From assembly GCF_003710815.1 (NCBI RefSeq), contig NZ_RHHP01000017.1:1-64000 (forward strand): DNA of 64,000 nt, read 5' to 3'. The stretch is from Brevibacillus centrosporus. GTDB taxonomy: Bacteria > Bacillota > Bacilli > Brevibacillales > Brevibacillaceae. Under the pieces are notes generated by a model that was not told the DNA's origin, did no database searches, and worked only from the letters and a program-made list of their open reading frames with translations. Positions 36,285-44,802 of this stretch are shown here, piece after piece; the first letter of the stretch is position 1, and each line of letters starts with the position of its first letter. The translations under genes were made by a program, and so were the position numbers.

Positions 36285-36719
36285 TCAATTGGCAGGGAGA
36301 GCCACTTGCTCATTCACCATCCGCCGCATCGCTTCCCGGCGCACAAACCCGTACTGTTCGTACAGCCCATGTGCATCCCGTGTCGCCAGCGAAATGTTGG
36401 TTTGGGCAATGGCAGGGTGCTGAGTGATCACTTCCATGAGCCATTTGCTTAAACCTTTTCCGCGGTGGGCAGGATCGATGAAAACATCGCATAGCCAGGA
36501 GAACGTCGTGTAATCGGTCACGATACGAGCGAAGCCTACCTGCCCTGTTTCGCTGTAGATGCCGAAGCAGATGGAGTGCTCAAAGCTAGTGAAAATCACC
36601 TCCCTCGATCTCTCCGATGCCCAATAGGTTGTGGAGAGCCACTGGAAAATCTGTTCCCTGTCCAATAAGTCTTTGATGTCACTGATGGAATAAGGTAATT
36701 CTGCATGCTTCATTTTCAA
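36285..36719 (-). CDS. GNAT family N-acetyltransferase
   Basis: About 144 residues with GNAT features: FARIVTDYTTFSWLCDVFIDPAHRGKGLSKWLME holds the acetyl-CoA loop (RGKGLS), and the family end ISLATRDAHGLYEQYGFV. This subgroup acts on small amines or amino acids. I prefer TTG 36719 as start because AGGAGGG lies seven bases upstream; ATG 36713 is next. Divergent to the MocR regulator gene, with which it shares the 122-base intergenic region. Confidence 0.8.
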   Translation of the reverse strand: MKMKHAELPYSISDIKDLLDREQIFQWLSTTYWASERSREVIFTSFEHSICFGIYSETGQVGFARIVTDYTTFSWLCDVFIDPAHRGKGLSKWLMEVITQHPAIAQTNISLATRDAHGLYEQYGFVRREAMRRMVNEQVALPAN

Positions 36720-36841
36720 TCTGTACCCTCCTATAACCACTTTACTGATTGGTATGTGATCAAATATACTGAACATAAAGAGTTATTTAAACAAATAAAT
36801 TCACATCTGTACCCATACAGTTTGGTAAGAGGGGATGAGGG

Positions 36842-38221
36842 ATGGAGAACAAATACGAAGTCGTGAAAGCGCTTTTAAAAGAGCAGCTGCTAACCCACGC
36901 AATCAAGCCAGGTGAAAAGCTGCCTTCCATACGGGCAGCGTCTGAGCTTTGGTCGTGCAGCAAAAACACGGCGATCCGAGCGTATCAAGAGCTGGAAAAT
37001 GAGCATTTGATTTACTCTGTCCCGAAAAGCGGCTACTATGCCGTGGTTCGATCCGAGAAGACAACGACATCTGCGATTGACTGGATCGATTTTTCCTCCG
37101 CCACACCGGATGCAGAGGTGATGCCGTATAAAGATTTTCAGCACTGCCTAAACCGTGCTATCGAGCTTTATGAGGATCATCTGTTTACGTATTCCGATCC
37201 ACAGGGATTTTTTACGCTGAGAAGAGCGCTCGAAAAACATTTGGCGCATTCGCAGATTTTTGCGCCTCCTTCGCAGATCTGTGTCGTGTCTGGCGCGCAG
37301 CAGGCTTTGCATCTCCTCGCCTCCATGCCTTTTCCCAATGGAAAGAGTGCGGTGCTGGTCGAACAGCCGACCTTTCATGGCATGCTTCGTTCTCTGGAGC
37401 TATTGGGGGTCACAGCGCTGGGCATCGAGCGGAGGATGGATGGGATTGACCTCGACGAGCTGGAGCGGCATTTCCGCAATAATCACATCAAGTTTTTTTA
37501 CACGGTTCCGCGGTTCCACAATCCGCTCGGGGCAAGCTATACGGAAGAACAGAAAAAGCAGATAGCCATGCTCGCGCAAAAATACGACGTCTACATCGTG
37601 GAGGATGACTTCCTGGCGGATATGGACACGGATGAAAAGGCCGATCCGATTTATGCGTATGATCAGGCAGGCAAGGTGATTTACGTCAAGAGCTTCTCCA
37701 AGATCATGCTGCCCGGGCTGAGACTGGCGTGTGTCGTGCTCCCAACCTCGTTGATGGAGACGTTCCGGCTTTTCAAAGCGTCCAGTGATTCCAGCACAGC
37801 GGCACTGTCGCAGGCAGCGCTGGAGCTGTATTTGAACTGCGGTATGTACGATCATCATGCTGGCTTGGTCAGAGAGAGGTATCGCATGCGAATGGAAAAG
37901 CTCGCAGAATGTGCAAGCCGGTTGCTTCCCCCACAAGTGCAGCTAGCAACAGGACGGGGAGGAATCTTCGCCCGGTTGTCTCTGTCTGATGAAGTCAATC
38001 TTCATGATCTGATTACGGCTTTGCATTTAAAACAAGTAAGGGTGAATTCCACGGAGCAGAACTATCTGCGTTTGTTTCGCCGGGATCATGGCCTGCGGAT
38101 CAGCATCATGCAAACGGATTTCACAAAAATTGAGAGAGGGATTCAAATCGTGGCTGAGACGCTGGAGAGCCTGCTGGAACAGCAAAAATCGAACCGGCTG
38201 CACGTCATTGACTGGATATGA
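36842..38221 (+). CDS. MocR/PdxR-type GntR regulator with aminotransferase domain
   Basis: 459 residues: winged-helix GntR domain (1-70; LLTHAIKPGEKLPSIRAASELWSCSKNTAIRAYQELE) joined to a fold-type I aminotransferase domain (100-445) with ICVVSGAQQALHLLA, YTVPRFHNPLGASYT, EDDFLADM and PLP Lys in YVKSFSKIMLPGLR. MocR proteins use PLP or a PLP adduct as effector. Start ATG 36842 with GAGGGGATGAGGG nearby. It lies directly upstream of the aromatic island and divergent to a GNAT gene; which of these it controls is unknown. Confidence 0.9.
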   Translation: MENKYEVVKALLKEQLLTHAIKPGEKLPSIRAASELWSCSKNTAIRAYQELENEHLIYSVPKSGYYAVVRSEKTTTSAIDWIDFSSATPDAEVMPYKDFQHCLNRAIELYEDHLFTYSDPQGFFTLRRALEKHLAHSQIFAPPSQICVVSGAQQALHLLASMPFPNGKSAVLVEQPTFHGMLRSLELLGVTALGIERRMDGIDLDELERHFRNNHIKFFYTVPRFHNPLGASYTEEQKKQIAMLAQKYDVYIVEDDFLADMDTDEKADPIYAYDQAGKVIYVKSFSKIMLPGLRLACVVLPTSLMETFRLFKASSDSSTAALSQAALELYLNCGMYDHHAGLVRERYRMRMEKLAECASRLLPPQVQLATGRGGIFARLSLSDEVNLHDLITALHLKQVRVNSTEQNYLRLFRRDHGLRISIMQTDFTKIERGIQIVAETLESLLEQQKSNRLHVIDWI

Positions 38222-38255
38222 TTGGATATAGGGGGAATAATCAAAATCTTTTGTA

Positions 38256-38285
38256 TTGACACGATAGTTACGAAAAATTTAAAAT
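38256..38285 (+). promoter_or_regulatory. Sigma-A promoter of the main catabolic operon
   Basis: TTGACA (38256-38261), 18-base spacer, TAAAAT (38280-38285). The first operator palindrome begins about 20 bases after the -10 box. Leader to the first gene is about 180 bases. Confidence 0.55.
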
Positions 38286-38304
38286 AAGTTCATATAGGAA
38301 ACTA

Positions 38305-38322
38305 TGTTTTGTATATAAAACA
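38305..38322. promoter_or_regulatory. Operator palindrome O1, TGTTTTGTATATAAAACA
   Basis: Differs at one base from the perfect palindrome at 38426-38443. It lies just downstream of the predicted transcription start of the operon, a position suited to repression. Related sites occur at the other three promoters of the island. Confidence 0.7.
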
Positions 38323-38356
38323 CAAAAACGATAAAGTAGAGGTTTTCATCGAAAAA

Positions 38357-38407
38357 GAGCTTGAAGATACTTTGACAAGGAAGTAACAACAAAGCTCGCT
38401 TTTTTTT
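38357..38407 (+). terminator. Possible attenuator in the operon leader
   Basis: GAGCTTG (38357-38363) can pair with CAAAGCTC (38390-38397, one bulge), and a run of eight T follows at 38400-38407. It lies between the promoter and the first gene, inside the leader, so it could stop part of the transcripts. The loop is long (26 nt), so confidence is modest. Confidence 0.4.
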
Positions 38408-38425
38408 GCGAAATAATCGAAACAT

Positions 38426-38443
38426 TGTTTTGTATACAAAACA
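38426..38443. promoter_or_regulatory. Operator palindrome O2, TGTTTTGTATACAAAACA
   Basis: A perfect 18-bp palindrome 27 bases before the first gene of the operon, 121 bp downstream of O1. Best copy of the motif shared by the island promoters; the likely binders are the two IclR proteins encoded in the island. Confidence 0.7.
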
Positions 38444-38470
38444 CAAATCTAACCATTAGAGGTGAAATGG

Positions 38471-39388
38471 ATGCTAGGTATCACCCATTTGCGGCATATC
38501 AGCTTGTTTACACCGGTCTTGAAAGAACACGCAGATTTCTACGAAAAAGTATGGGGATTAGATAAGCTTCAGGAGGACGAAAACAACGTTTACTTCCGTG
38601 GAGCCGGATCCGAAAACCACATTCTCCACCTGCAGGCTGGAGAAAAACGCGGTTTGCATCATATCGCGTTTGGAATGATTGACAAGAATGCCGTAGATAC
38701 CGCGGCTGAAAAGCTGAAAGAGCTGGGCATCCCTCTCGTCTCCGAGCCAGGCTATCTCGACGAAGCGGGCGCAGGCTATGGATTGCGTTTCCTCGATCCA
38801 GAAGGACGCTGCATCGAGCTGTCCTGTTGGGTAGAGATCCACACGAAAGACTGGAGCAAGAAAAATGTGGATCCAATCAAGCTGAACCACGTGGTTATGA
38901 ACACGAAAGACATCGACATGATCACAGACTTTTATACCAAGGTACTGGGCTTCAAGGTAACCGACTGGAGCGAGCATCAGATGGTCTTCCTGCGCTGCAA
39001 CAAAAACCATCACTCCCTCGCTTTCAACCAGGATGTGCATGCGTCCGTTAATCACATCGCGTATGAAGTGGAGAGCGTAGATGAAGTGATGCGTGGTATC
39101 GGTAACGTTCGCAAGGCAGACGTAGAGCCCATGTGGGGACCTGGTCGTCACGGCCCTGGTAACAACATCTTCTGTTACTTCCGCGATCCAGCCGGCTACG
39201 TCATGGAGTACACCTGTTACCTGACTACGGTAGAAGATGACGATAAATGGCAAGCACTGGTTTGGAAGCGTGTTCCTCACCTGATGGATCAGTGGGGAAT
39301 TGCAGGACCACCACCACCAGGAGCGCGTGCTTCCATGCAGGGCGATCCGGACGAGGGCTGGGCAACCAAGCTTGCAGGCAAGCAATAA
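38471..39388 (+). CDS. Type I extradiol ring-cleavage dioxygenase
   Basis: 305 residues, two VOC domains. The N-terminal domain (1-120) is structural and the C-terminal domain (135-260) carries the Fe(II) site: His140 in LNHVVMNTKD, His195 in VNHIAYEV and Glu246 in YVMEYTCY. Such enzymes open catechols next to the two hydroxyls, for example 2,3-dihydroxybiphenyl or catechol, giving a yellow meta-cleavage product. An extra C-terminal tail (HLMDQWGIAGPPPPGARAS) extends past the usual end. Start ATG 38471 with TAGAGGTG. First gene of a long operon that also encodes a Rieske dioxygenase and dihydrodiol dehydrogenase, fitting a biphenyl-like order of reactions. Confidence 0.85.
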   Translation: MLGITHLRHISLFTPVLKEHADFYEKVWGLDKLQEDENNVYFRGAGSENHILHLQAGEKRGLHHIAFGMIDKNAVDTAAEKLKELGIPLVSEPGYLDEAGAGYGLRFLDPEGRCIELSCWVEIHTKDWSKKNVDPIKLNHVVMNTKDIDMITDFYTKVLGFKVTDWSEHQMVFLRCNKNHHSLAFNQDVHASVNHIAYEVESVDEVMRGIGNVRKADVEPMWGPGRHGPGNNIFCYFRDPAGYVMEYTCYLTTVEDDDKWQALVWKRVPHLMDQWGIAGPPPPGARASMQGDPDEGWATKLAGKQ

Positions 39389-39432
39389 GAAAACTACCTA
39401 TTTGGCACGAGCGTAAGGGAGTGGATAAACCG

Positions 39433-40224
39433 ATGGATTTGGGACTGAAAAATAAAGTCGCGGTAATCATGGGCGGAACTTCTGGTGTTGGCTTGAAGGC
39501 AGCGGAAATGTTCCTGCAGGAAGGCGCCAAGGTTGCCATCTGCGGACGTGATCAAAAACGCATGGAGGGAGCGGCCCTTCACCTGGCTGCATTCGCCCCC
39601 TCTGAGCAGGTATTTGCTGAGACCTGCGACGTTACCAATAAAGAAGACGTAACCCGTTTTATCGACGGAGCAGCCGAAGCGTTTGGCGGCGTGGACATTT
39701 TGGTCAACGCAGCAGGACAGAGCGTGATGGGCTACTTCTTCGACATTACCGATGAGCAATGGAGACAGCAGATTGATCTGAAGTACTTTGCCATCATCAA
39801 CGCGGTTCGTGCCGTTCATCCGCATCTGCTGAAGCGTGGCGGCGGCCGGATCGTCAACATCAACGCTACGCTGGCAAAAGAACCAGAGCGTCACATGGTA
39901 GCGACTGCGGCTACTCGTGCAGGACTGTTGAATCTGAGCAAAACCTTGTCCCACGAGCTGGCACCGAACAACATCCTGGTCAACTCGGTGAGCCTGGGGT
40001 TGATTGCAACGGATCAATGGGAGCGCAGACGGATGAAAAACGCTCCTGATATGGACCCGACAGAATACTACAACGATTTGGCACAAAAACGGAACATCCC
40101 GCTTGGCCGAGTGGGGCAGCCGGAAGAGGTTGCGAGTGTGATTCTCTTCCTGGCGTCTGAGCAGGCCAGCTATGTATCCGGTTCGACAATAGAAGTTGCG
40201 GGGGCTTTGGGAAAAGCGCTGTAA
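39433..40224 (+). CDS. SDR-fold protein lacking the usual catalytic residues
   Basis: 263 residues. The nucleotide site is present with a slight change (MGGTSGVGLKAAE, usual TGxxxGxG), as is VNAAGQS and ILVNSVSLGLIATD. But the active-site region reads NINATLAKEPERHMVATAATRAGLLNLSK: by alignment the Ser is Thr or Ala, the Tyr is Thr and the Lys is Arg. The fold should be intact. It may catalyse a different reaction (hydratase, decarboxylase or isomerase-like) or be a binding subunit. Start ATG 39433 with AAGGGAG. Sits between the extradiol dioxygenase and the ThDP enzyme, so it probably acts on a ring-cleavage or side-chain intermediate. Confidence 0.75.
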   Translation: MDLGLKNKVAVIMGGTSGVGLKAAEMFLQEGAKVAICGRDQKRMEGAALHLAAFAPSEQVFAETCDVTNKEDVTRFIDGAAEAFGGVDILVNAAGQSVMGYFFDITDEQWRQQIDLKYFAIINAVRAVHPHLLKRGGGRIVNINATLAKEPERHMVATAATRAGLLNLSKTLSHELAPNNILVNSVSLGLIATDQWERRRMKNAPDMDPTEYYNDLAQKRNIPLGRVGQPEEVASVILFLASEQASYVSGSTIEVAGALGKAL

Positions 40225-40246
40225 TGTGAAGGGGCGAGAGAAGAGT

Positions 40247-41932
40247 ATGACAACGAATGTGCAAATGGAATTCACAACGGCAGACGCAGTTGTTGCGGAG
40301 CTTGTACGCGCCGGAGTAGAAGTCGTTTTCGGTGTAGTAAGTATTCATAACATGCCAATCTACGACGCGCTATTGCGCGAGGGCAGCATCCGTATCGTTT
40401 GCTCCCGTGGTGAGAGTGGTGCAGCGAACATGGCTGACGGCTATGCTCGCGCGACAGGCAAGCTCGGTGTCGTCATCACTAGTACGGGTAGCGGTGCAGG
40501 CAACGCAGCAGGTTCTCTGGTAGAGGCATGGGCTGCCGGAACGCCTGTCCTGCATTTGACAGGGGAAGTTTCCTCCAAATACTTGGGCACAGGCAGAGGA
40601 TACATCCACGAATGTAAAGACCAGCTGTCCATGATGAGCGGCTGCTGTAAAGAAGCGTATCGTCTGCGCAAGCCTGAGCAAGCGGCAGCAGTAGTACGCC
40701 AAGCAATTCAAAATGCAACAACAGCTCCACGCGGTCCAGTGTCGCTGGAAATTCCAATCGATTTCCAATCCGCGATCATTCCAAACAGCGTGCTAGAAGC
40801 AATGCAGCCTGCAACATCTCCTGCCGCAGCTCCACATATTCCAGCAGAAGTAACCCAGAAAATCGCAGCGGCTCGTCGTCCTGTGATCTGGGCAGGTGGA
40901 GGCGTGATCTCCTCGGAAGCATCTGCAGAGCTGACCCGTCTGGCTGAACTGACTGGCGCAGCGGTCATCACGAGCCAATCCGGTAAAGGATCTATTCCAG
41001 AGGATCATCCACAATGCATCGGTCACTTCGCTGCCTATGAAGACGTGAAAAACCTGCTGAAGCAATCCGATCTTTTGATCAGTGTAGGCGTACGCTTCCG
41101 CGGCAATGAAACAGCCAACTGGAAAGTGACTGCACCAGAAGATCACATCAGCATCGATGCGGACTGGAGCGCATTCAACCGCAACTACGAGATTACACAC
41201 GGTCTTTTGGGTGAAGCGAAAGAGATCCTGAACGCGATCAATGAAGACCTGGCAGCCAAAAACACAGCGCCAGATGCTGCTTATGTAGCAGAAGTAAAAG
41301 GCGTAAGAGAAAAAATCCGCGGGATTCTCCGCGATACGCTTGGTCCATACGAGAAATTCGTCGATGGCATGCGCAAAGTCCTGCCGAAGGATGCGATCCT
41401 CGTTCGCGACGTAACCGTTCCTGCAAACGTATGGGGCAGCCGCCTGTTTGAAATCTACGAGCCTCGCACATCCATTCACGCTTCTGGCGGTGGTATCGGA
41501 CAAGGTCTGCCAACAGCATTGGGTGCACAAGCAGGTCGTCTGGATCGCGTCGTCGTCCTGATGGCTGGTGACGGTGGATACATGCTGAACGTAGGCGAAA
41601 TGCCGGTAGCCGTTCAAGAAAACCTGCCGCTGATCGTCGTTCTCTTTGACGACCAAGGCTATGGCGTACTGCGCAACATCCAGGATGCTGCATACGGACG
41701 CCAAGTTGCCGTAGATCTGGTGAGCCCAGACTTTGTGATGCTGGCAAAATCCATGGGCTTTGAAGCCAATCGCATTGGTAACCCGGATGAGTTCGTAGCA
41801 GAGCTGGAAGCAGCAGTTGCTCGCAGAAAGCCATCCATGATCGTCGTCGACATGAATGCTGTCGGTCCAATGGCCAAGCCGTTCGGAGGCCCTCCTGGAG
41901 CAGCAGATGCATTCAAGCCGAAAAAATTGTAA
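40247..41932 (+). CDS. ThDP-dependent decarboxylase/lyase (acetolactate synthase-like)
   Basis: 561 residues in the three-domain layout of the pyruvate oxidase/decarboxylase superfamily. The ThDP-activating Glu lies in CSRGESGAANMADGYARATG. The central domain runs about 195-330. The ThDP/Mg motif is GDGGYMLNVGEM...LFDDQGYG, with DD in place of the usual NN. Members include benzoylformate and phenylpyruvate decarboxylases, oxalyl-CoA decarboxylase and acetolactate synthase. Followed by an aldehyde dehydrogenase 16 bases later, so a sequence 2-oxo acid to aldehyde to carboxylic acid is the simplest reading; this is inference. Start ATG 40247. Confidence 0.82.
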   Translation: MTTNVQMEFTTADAVVAELVRAGVEVVFGVVSIHNMPIYDALLREGSIRIVCSRGESGAANMADGYARATGKLGVVITSTGSGAGNAAGSLVEAWAAGTPVLHLTGEVSSKYLGTGRGYIHECKDQLSMMSGCCKEAYRLRKPEQAAAVVRQAIQNATTAPRGPVSLEIPIDFQSAIIPNSVLEAMQPATSPAAAPHIPAEVTQKIAAARRPVIWAGGGVISSEASAELTRLAELTGAAVITSQSGKGSIPEDHPQCIGHFAAYEDVKNLLKQSDLLISVGVRFRGNETANWKVTAPEDHISIDADWSAFNRNYEITHGLLGEAKEILNAINEDLAAKNTAPDAAYVAEVKGVREKIRGILRDTLGPYEKFVDGMRKVLPKDAILVRDVTVPANVWGSRLFEIYEPRTSIHASGGGIGQGLPTALGAQAGRLDRVVVLMAGDGGYMLNVGEMPVAVQENLPLIVVLFDDQGYGVLRNIQDAAYGRQVAVDLVSPDFVMLAKSMGFEANRIGNPDEFVAELEAAVARRKPSMIVVDMNAVGPMAKPFGGPPGAADAFKPKKL

Positions 41933-41948
41933 GGAGGCCTGATCATCC

Positions 41949-43394
41949 ATGTCAAACGCATATCCTAGCATTTCCGGCCAATTTCTGATCAATGGTGAGT
42001 GGGTAAAAGGGGCAAAGGTCACAGATGTGACCAACCCCGCTTCTCTCACAGAGGTAGTAGGGCAAGTCGCTCTTTGCTCCAAGGAAGATGTTCAGCAAGC
42101 GATCGATGCTGCTGAGCAGGCGTTTCCGGCTTGGGCATCTACGCCTGCCGCAAAACGGGCGGAGCTGGTAAAAGAGGCTTCCAAGCACTTGGCGCCGATC
42201 ATTGAGCAAACGGTTCCCCTGTTCGTTCGTGAAAACGGGAAACCGCAGGTAGAAGCGAAAAAGGACATCATGCGCTGTGTGGAAATCATGAGCCAGGGGG
42301 CAGATGCCCTGGTCAAATGGTGGGAGCCGCAATCCATCCCGGGTGGACAAATGGTTCAGCTGCGCAGAAGACCAAGAGGGGTTACAGCCGTTATCTCTCC
42401 TTGGAATTCTCCGATGATTCTTACGTTCAAACGCGTGGTCCCTGCGATTCTTGCAGGAAATACGGTCGTAGTAAAACCAGCTACAGACTGCCCGTTGACT
42501 GTTTTGGCAACGCTTAAAGTCGTAGCAGAGCACTTGCCTCCGGGTGTCATCAATATCGTTACCGGTTCCGGCGCTTTGGTCGGAGAGCAGATCTGCGCTG
42601 ACCCGCGCGTTCGTACCATTGCCTTTACAGGAAGTACCGAAACAGGAAAGCGTATCATGAGCATGTCTGCCGGTACTGTGAAAAAGCTGTACATGGAGCT
42701 GGGCGGAAACGATCCGGCGCTCATCCTGCCAGATGCCGTTCTCGACGAAACCGCGATGACACGCATTCGCATGGGGATTCTCCGAGCAGCCGGTCAGGTT
42801 TGCTCCGCGATCAAGCGTGTATACGTGCATGAGTCGCGCTACGAAGAGTTCATGAGCAAGCTGACTCGCGAGTTTGGCCGCATGATCGTAGGGAACGGAA
42901 TGCAGCCAGACGCTATGATGGGCCCAATCAACAACAAAGCGCAATACGACTACGTGACAGGCCTGATCGAGCGCACAAAGCAAGCGGGTGCTCAGGTAGA
43001 TACACTCGGTATCAAGCTGGATGAAGAATCCTGGGGTCAAGGCTACTTCCTGCTCCCTTCGATCGCAACTGGTCTTGATCAATCGAGCGAGCTGGTACGT
43101 GCCGAGCAGTTCGGTCCAGTCATTCCCGTACTGAAGTATTCCGATTTGGACGAGGCGATCGCGATGGCGAACGACACAGAGTTCGGCCTGCGTGCTTCGG
43201 TATGGACGGCAGATCAGAGCGTTGCCGAGACATTTGCTGATCGTCTGGATGCAGGGGCGGTTTTCTTCAATAACCATACGATTTTCCAAGATCTGCACTA
43301 CGATTTCCCAGGCTTGAAAGAGAGCGGACTTAGCCGTGAAACACAAATGTGCGGTATCGACCTCTTTGCGGATACCTACGGATTTGCCAACTAA
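41949..43394 (+). CDS. NAD(P)-dependent aldehyde dehydrogenase
   Basis: 481 residues of the classical ALDH family. Asn153 in SPWNSP, Glu250 in YMELGGNDP and Cys285 in AGQVCSAIKRVYV make up the catalytic set, and FTGSTETGKRI is the cofactor loop. It should oxidise an aldehyde to its acid. Start ATG 41949 with GTAAGGAGG. Neighbours suggest that the aldehyde comes from the ThDP enzyme or from lower ring-cleavage steps. The downstream carrier gene follows after about 90 bases. Confidence 0.9.
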   Translation: MSNAYPSISGQFLINGEWVKGAKVTDVTNPASLTEVVGQVALCSKEDVQQAIDAAEQAFPAWASTPAAKRAELVKEASKHLAPIIEQTVPLFVRENGKPQVEAKKDIMRCVEIMSQGADALVKWWEPQSIPGGQMVQLRRRPRGVTAVISPWNSPMILTFKRVVPAILAGNTVVVKPATDCPLTVLATLKVVAEHLPPGVINIVTGSGALVGEQICADPRVRTIAFTGSTETGKRIMSMSAGTVKKLYMELGGNDPALILPDAVLDETAMTRIRMGILRAAGQVCSAIKRVYVHESRYEEFMSKLTREFGRMIVGNGMQPDAMMGPINNKAQYDYVTGLIERTKQAGAQVDTLGIKLDEESWGQGYFLLPSIATGLDQSSELVRAEQFGPVIPVLKYSDLDEAIAMANDTEFGLRASVWTADQSVAETFADRLDAGAVFFNNHTIFQDLHYDFPGLKESGLSRETQMCGIDLFADTYGFAN

Positions 43395-43485
43395 CAACGA
43401 CTAACAGACCAGAAGCTTTTGCCAAAGTTGCCATTCAACTAAGACTGAATATTGCGTGTCCAGTCATCAGGGGGTTGTTGCTCAC

Positions 43486-44763
43486 ATGCTTAGCAAAAAC
43501 ATGCGATGGGTTTACATTTCATTGCCAATCTTCTTCTTTTGGTTCTTTGGCCAGATCGATAAGCTAGGGATTTCTGTCATTCAGACAGATCCGGGCTTTC
43601 TGCAGGACATGGGACTGACCGGTCCGGATAAAAATGCGAAAATCGGGTTCTTGACCTTTATTTTTACGGTAGCATACGCCTTGTCTAACTTGTTCTGGGG
43701 CGTCGTGATCGACAAGCTGGGAGCGCGGAAGACAGCCATGCTGGGGATTGCGGTATGGACTGTCACCATGGTGATGGCTGGTCTCTCCACATCGTATGAA
43801 ATGTTTGTGCTTTCTCGTATTATCCTGGGGATCGGGGAAGGAATTATGATCCCGGTGTCCGGTAAATTTATTGCCAACTGGTTTAATCGAAATGAGCTGG
43901 GTCGTGCACAAGCTTCGTGGATTTCCGGTAACTATCTGGGACCAGCGCTTGGAGCACTCGTATTGTCCGTCTTGATTGCCAACTTGACCTGGCATTCTTC
44001 CTTCTTCATTCTGGCTGCTTGTAACCTGATCTTGAACATTCCGATGTTCTACTTCATGACGCGAGATAAGCCGGAAGATCATCCGAAGCTGAGCAAAGAA
44101 GAGCTGGCCTTTATCCGCAGCAACGATGGAAACGTGGAAGAAAAGCAAAACTTTGCGCAGGATTTCCGTTATTGGATCGTTTGGATCGGGATGCTGGTGG
44201 CGTCCTTCCTGTTCTTCGGATTGAGCATTTGGCTGCCGACTTACCTGACACAAGGCAAAGGCTTTGCTCGCGAAGCAATGGCAGGGATTACTTCTCTCTC
44301 CTGGCTGTTTGCCCTCGTCTTCGTACTGGTGTGCGGCTACTTGGCTGATAAGACGAAGCGTCCTGGCCTGCTCGCAGCGATTTTATTCGGACTCTGTGCG
44401 CTCTTCCTCGGCATTGCCGTGAGTGCGACCAACCCGATCATTGCGGGGATCTCCATCGGACTCGCCATGGGAACACAAGGCGGCGTATTCCATCTGAGTA
44501 ACCTGTTCATTGTCAAATTCTCTACCCCTGAAACGGCCGGACGCGCAGCTGGCTTGATGGGCTTCACGAACATTCTGGGCGGTTTTGCGAGCTACATCAT
44601 GGGCTGGATGCGCGACCTTTCCGGCGGAGATTTCGGACCATCGATCTTGATGCTGATCGCCATCTCCCTGATCGGCTTCGTCGCTTACCTCTTTACCTTG
44701 AAACGGGAAGCAGCGGAGGCCGTGCAAATCAAGCAGGCAGAACGTGCTCGAGCTGTATCATAA
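43486..44763 (+). CDS. MFS transporter of the anion:cation symporter group
   Basis: 425 residues, twelve predicted membrane helices. Motif A appears as GVVIDKLGARKT after helix 2, and ILGIGEGIMIPVSGKFIANWF with WISGNYLGPALGALV is typical of the organic-anion symporter (ACS) group, which moves aromatic and sugar acids with protons. Start ATG 43486 after AGGGGG; GTG 43456 is also in frame. Within the catabolic operon it is a likely importer for the substrate or an intermediate, in addition to the ABC importer at 50306-53762. Confidence 0.85.
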   Translation: MLSKNMRWVYISLPIFFFWFFGQIDKLGISVIQTDPGFLQDMGLTGPDKNAKIGFLTFIFTVAYALSNLFWGVVIDKLGARKTAMLGIAVWTVTMVMAGLSTSYEMFVLSRIILGIGEGIMIPVSGKFIANWFNRNELGRAQASWISGNYLGPALGALVLSVLIANLTWHSSFFILAACNLILNIPMFYFMTRDKPEDHPKLSKEELAFIRSNDGNVEEKQNFAQDFRYWIVWIGMLVASFLFFGLSIWLPTYLTQGKGFAREAMAGITSLSWLFALVFVLVCGYLADKTKRPGLLAAILFGLCALFLGIAVSATNPIIAGISIGLAMGTQGGVFHLSNLFIVKFSTPETAGRAAGLMGFTNILGGFASYIMGWMRDLSGGDFGPSILMLIAISLIGFVAYLFTLKREAAEAVQIKQAERARAVS

Positions 44764-44802
44764 GTTTTTATAACTGTAATTCTGAGATTGGAGTGAAAAC
44801 GC

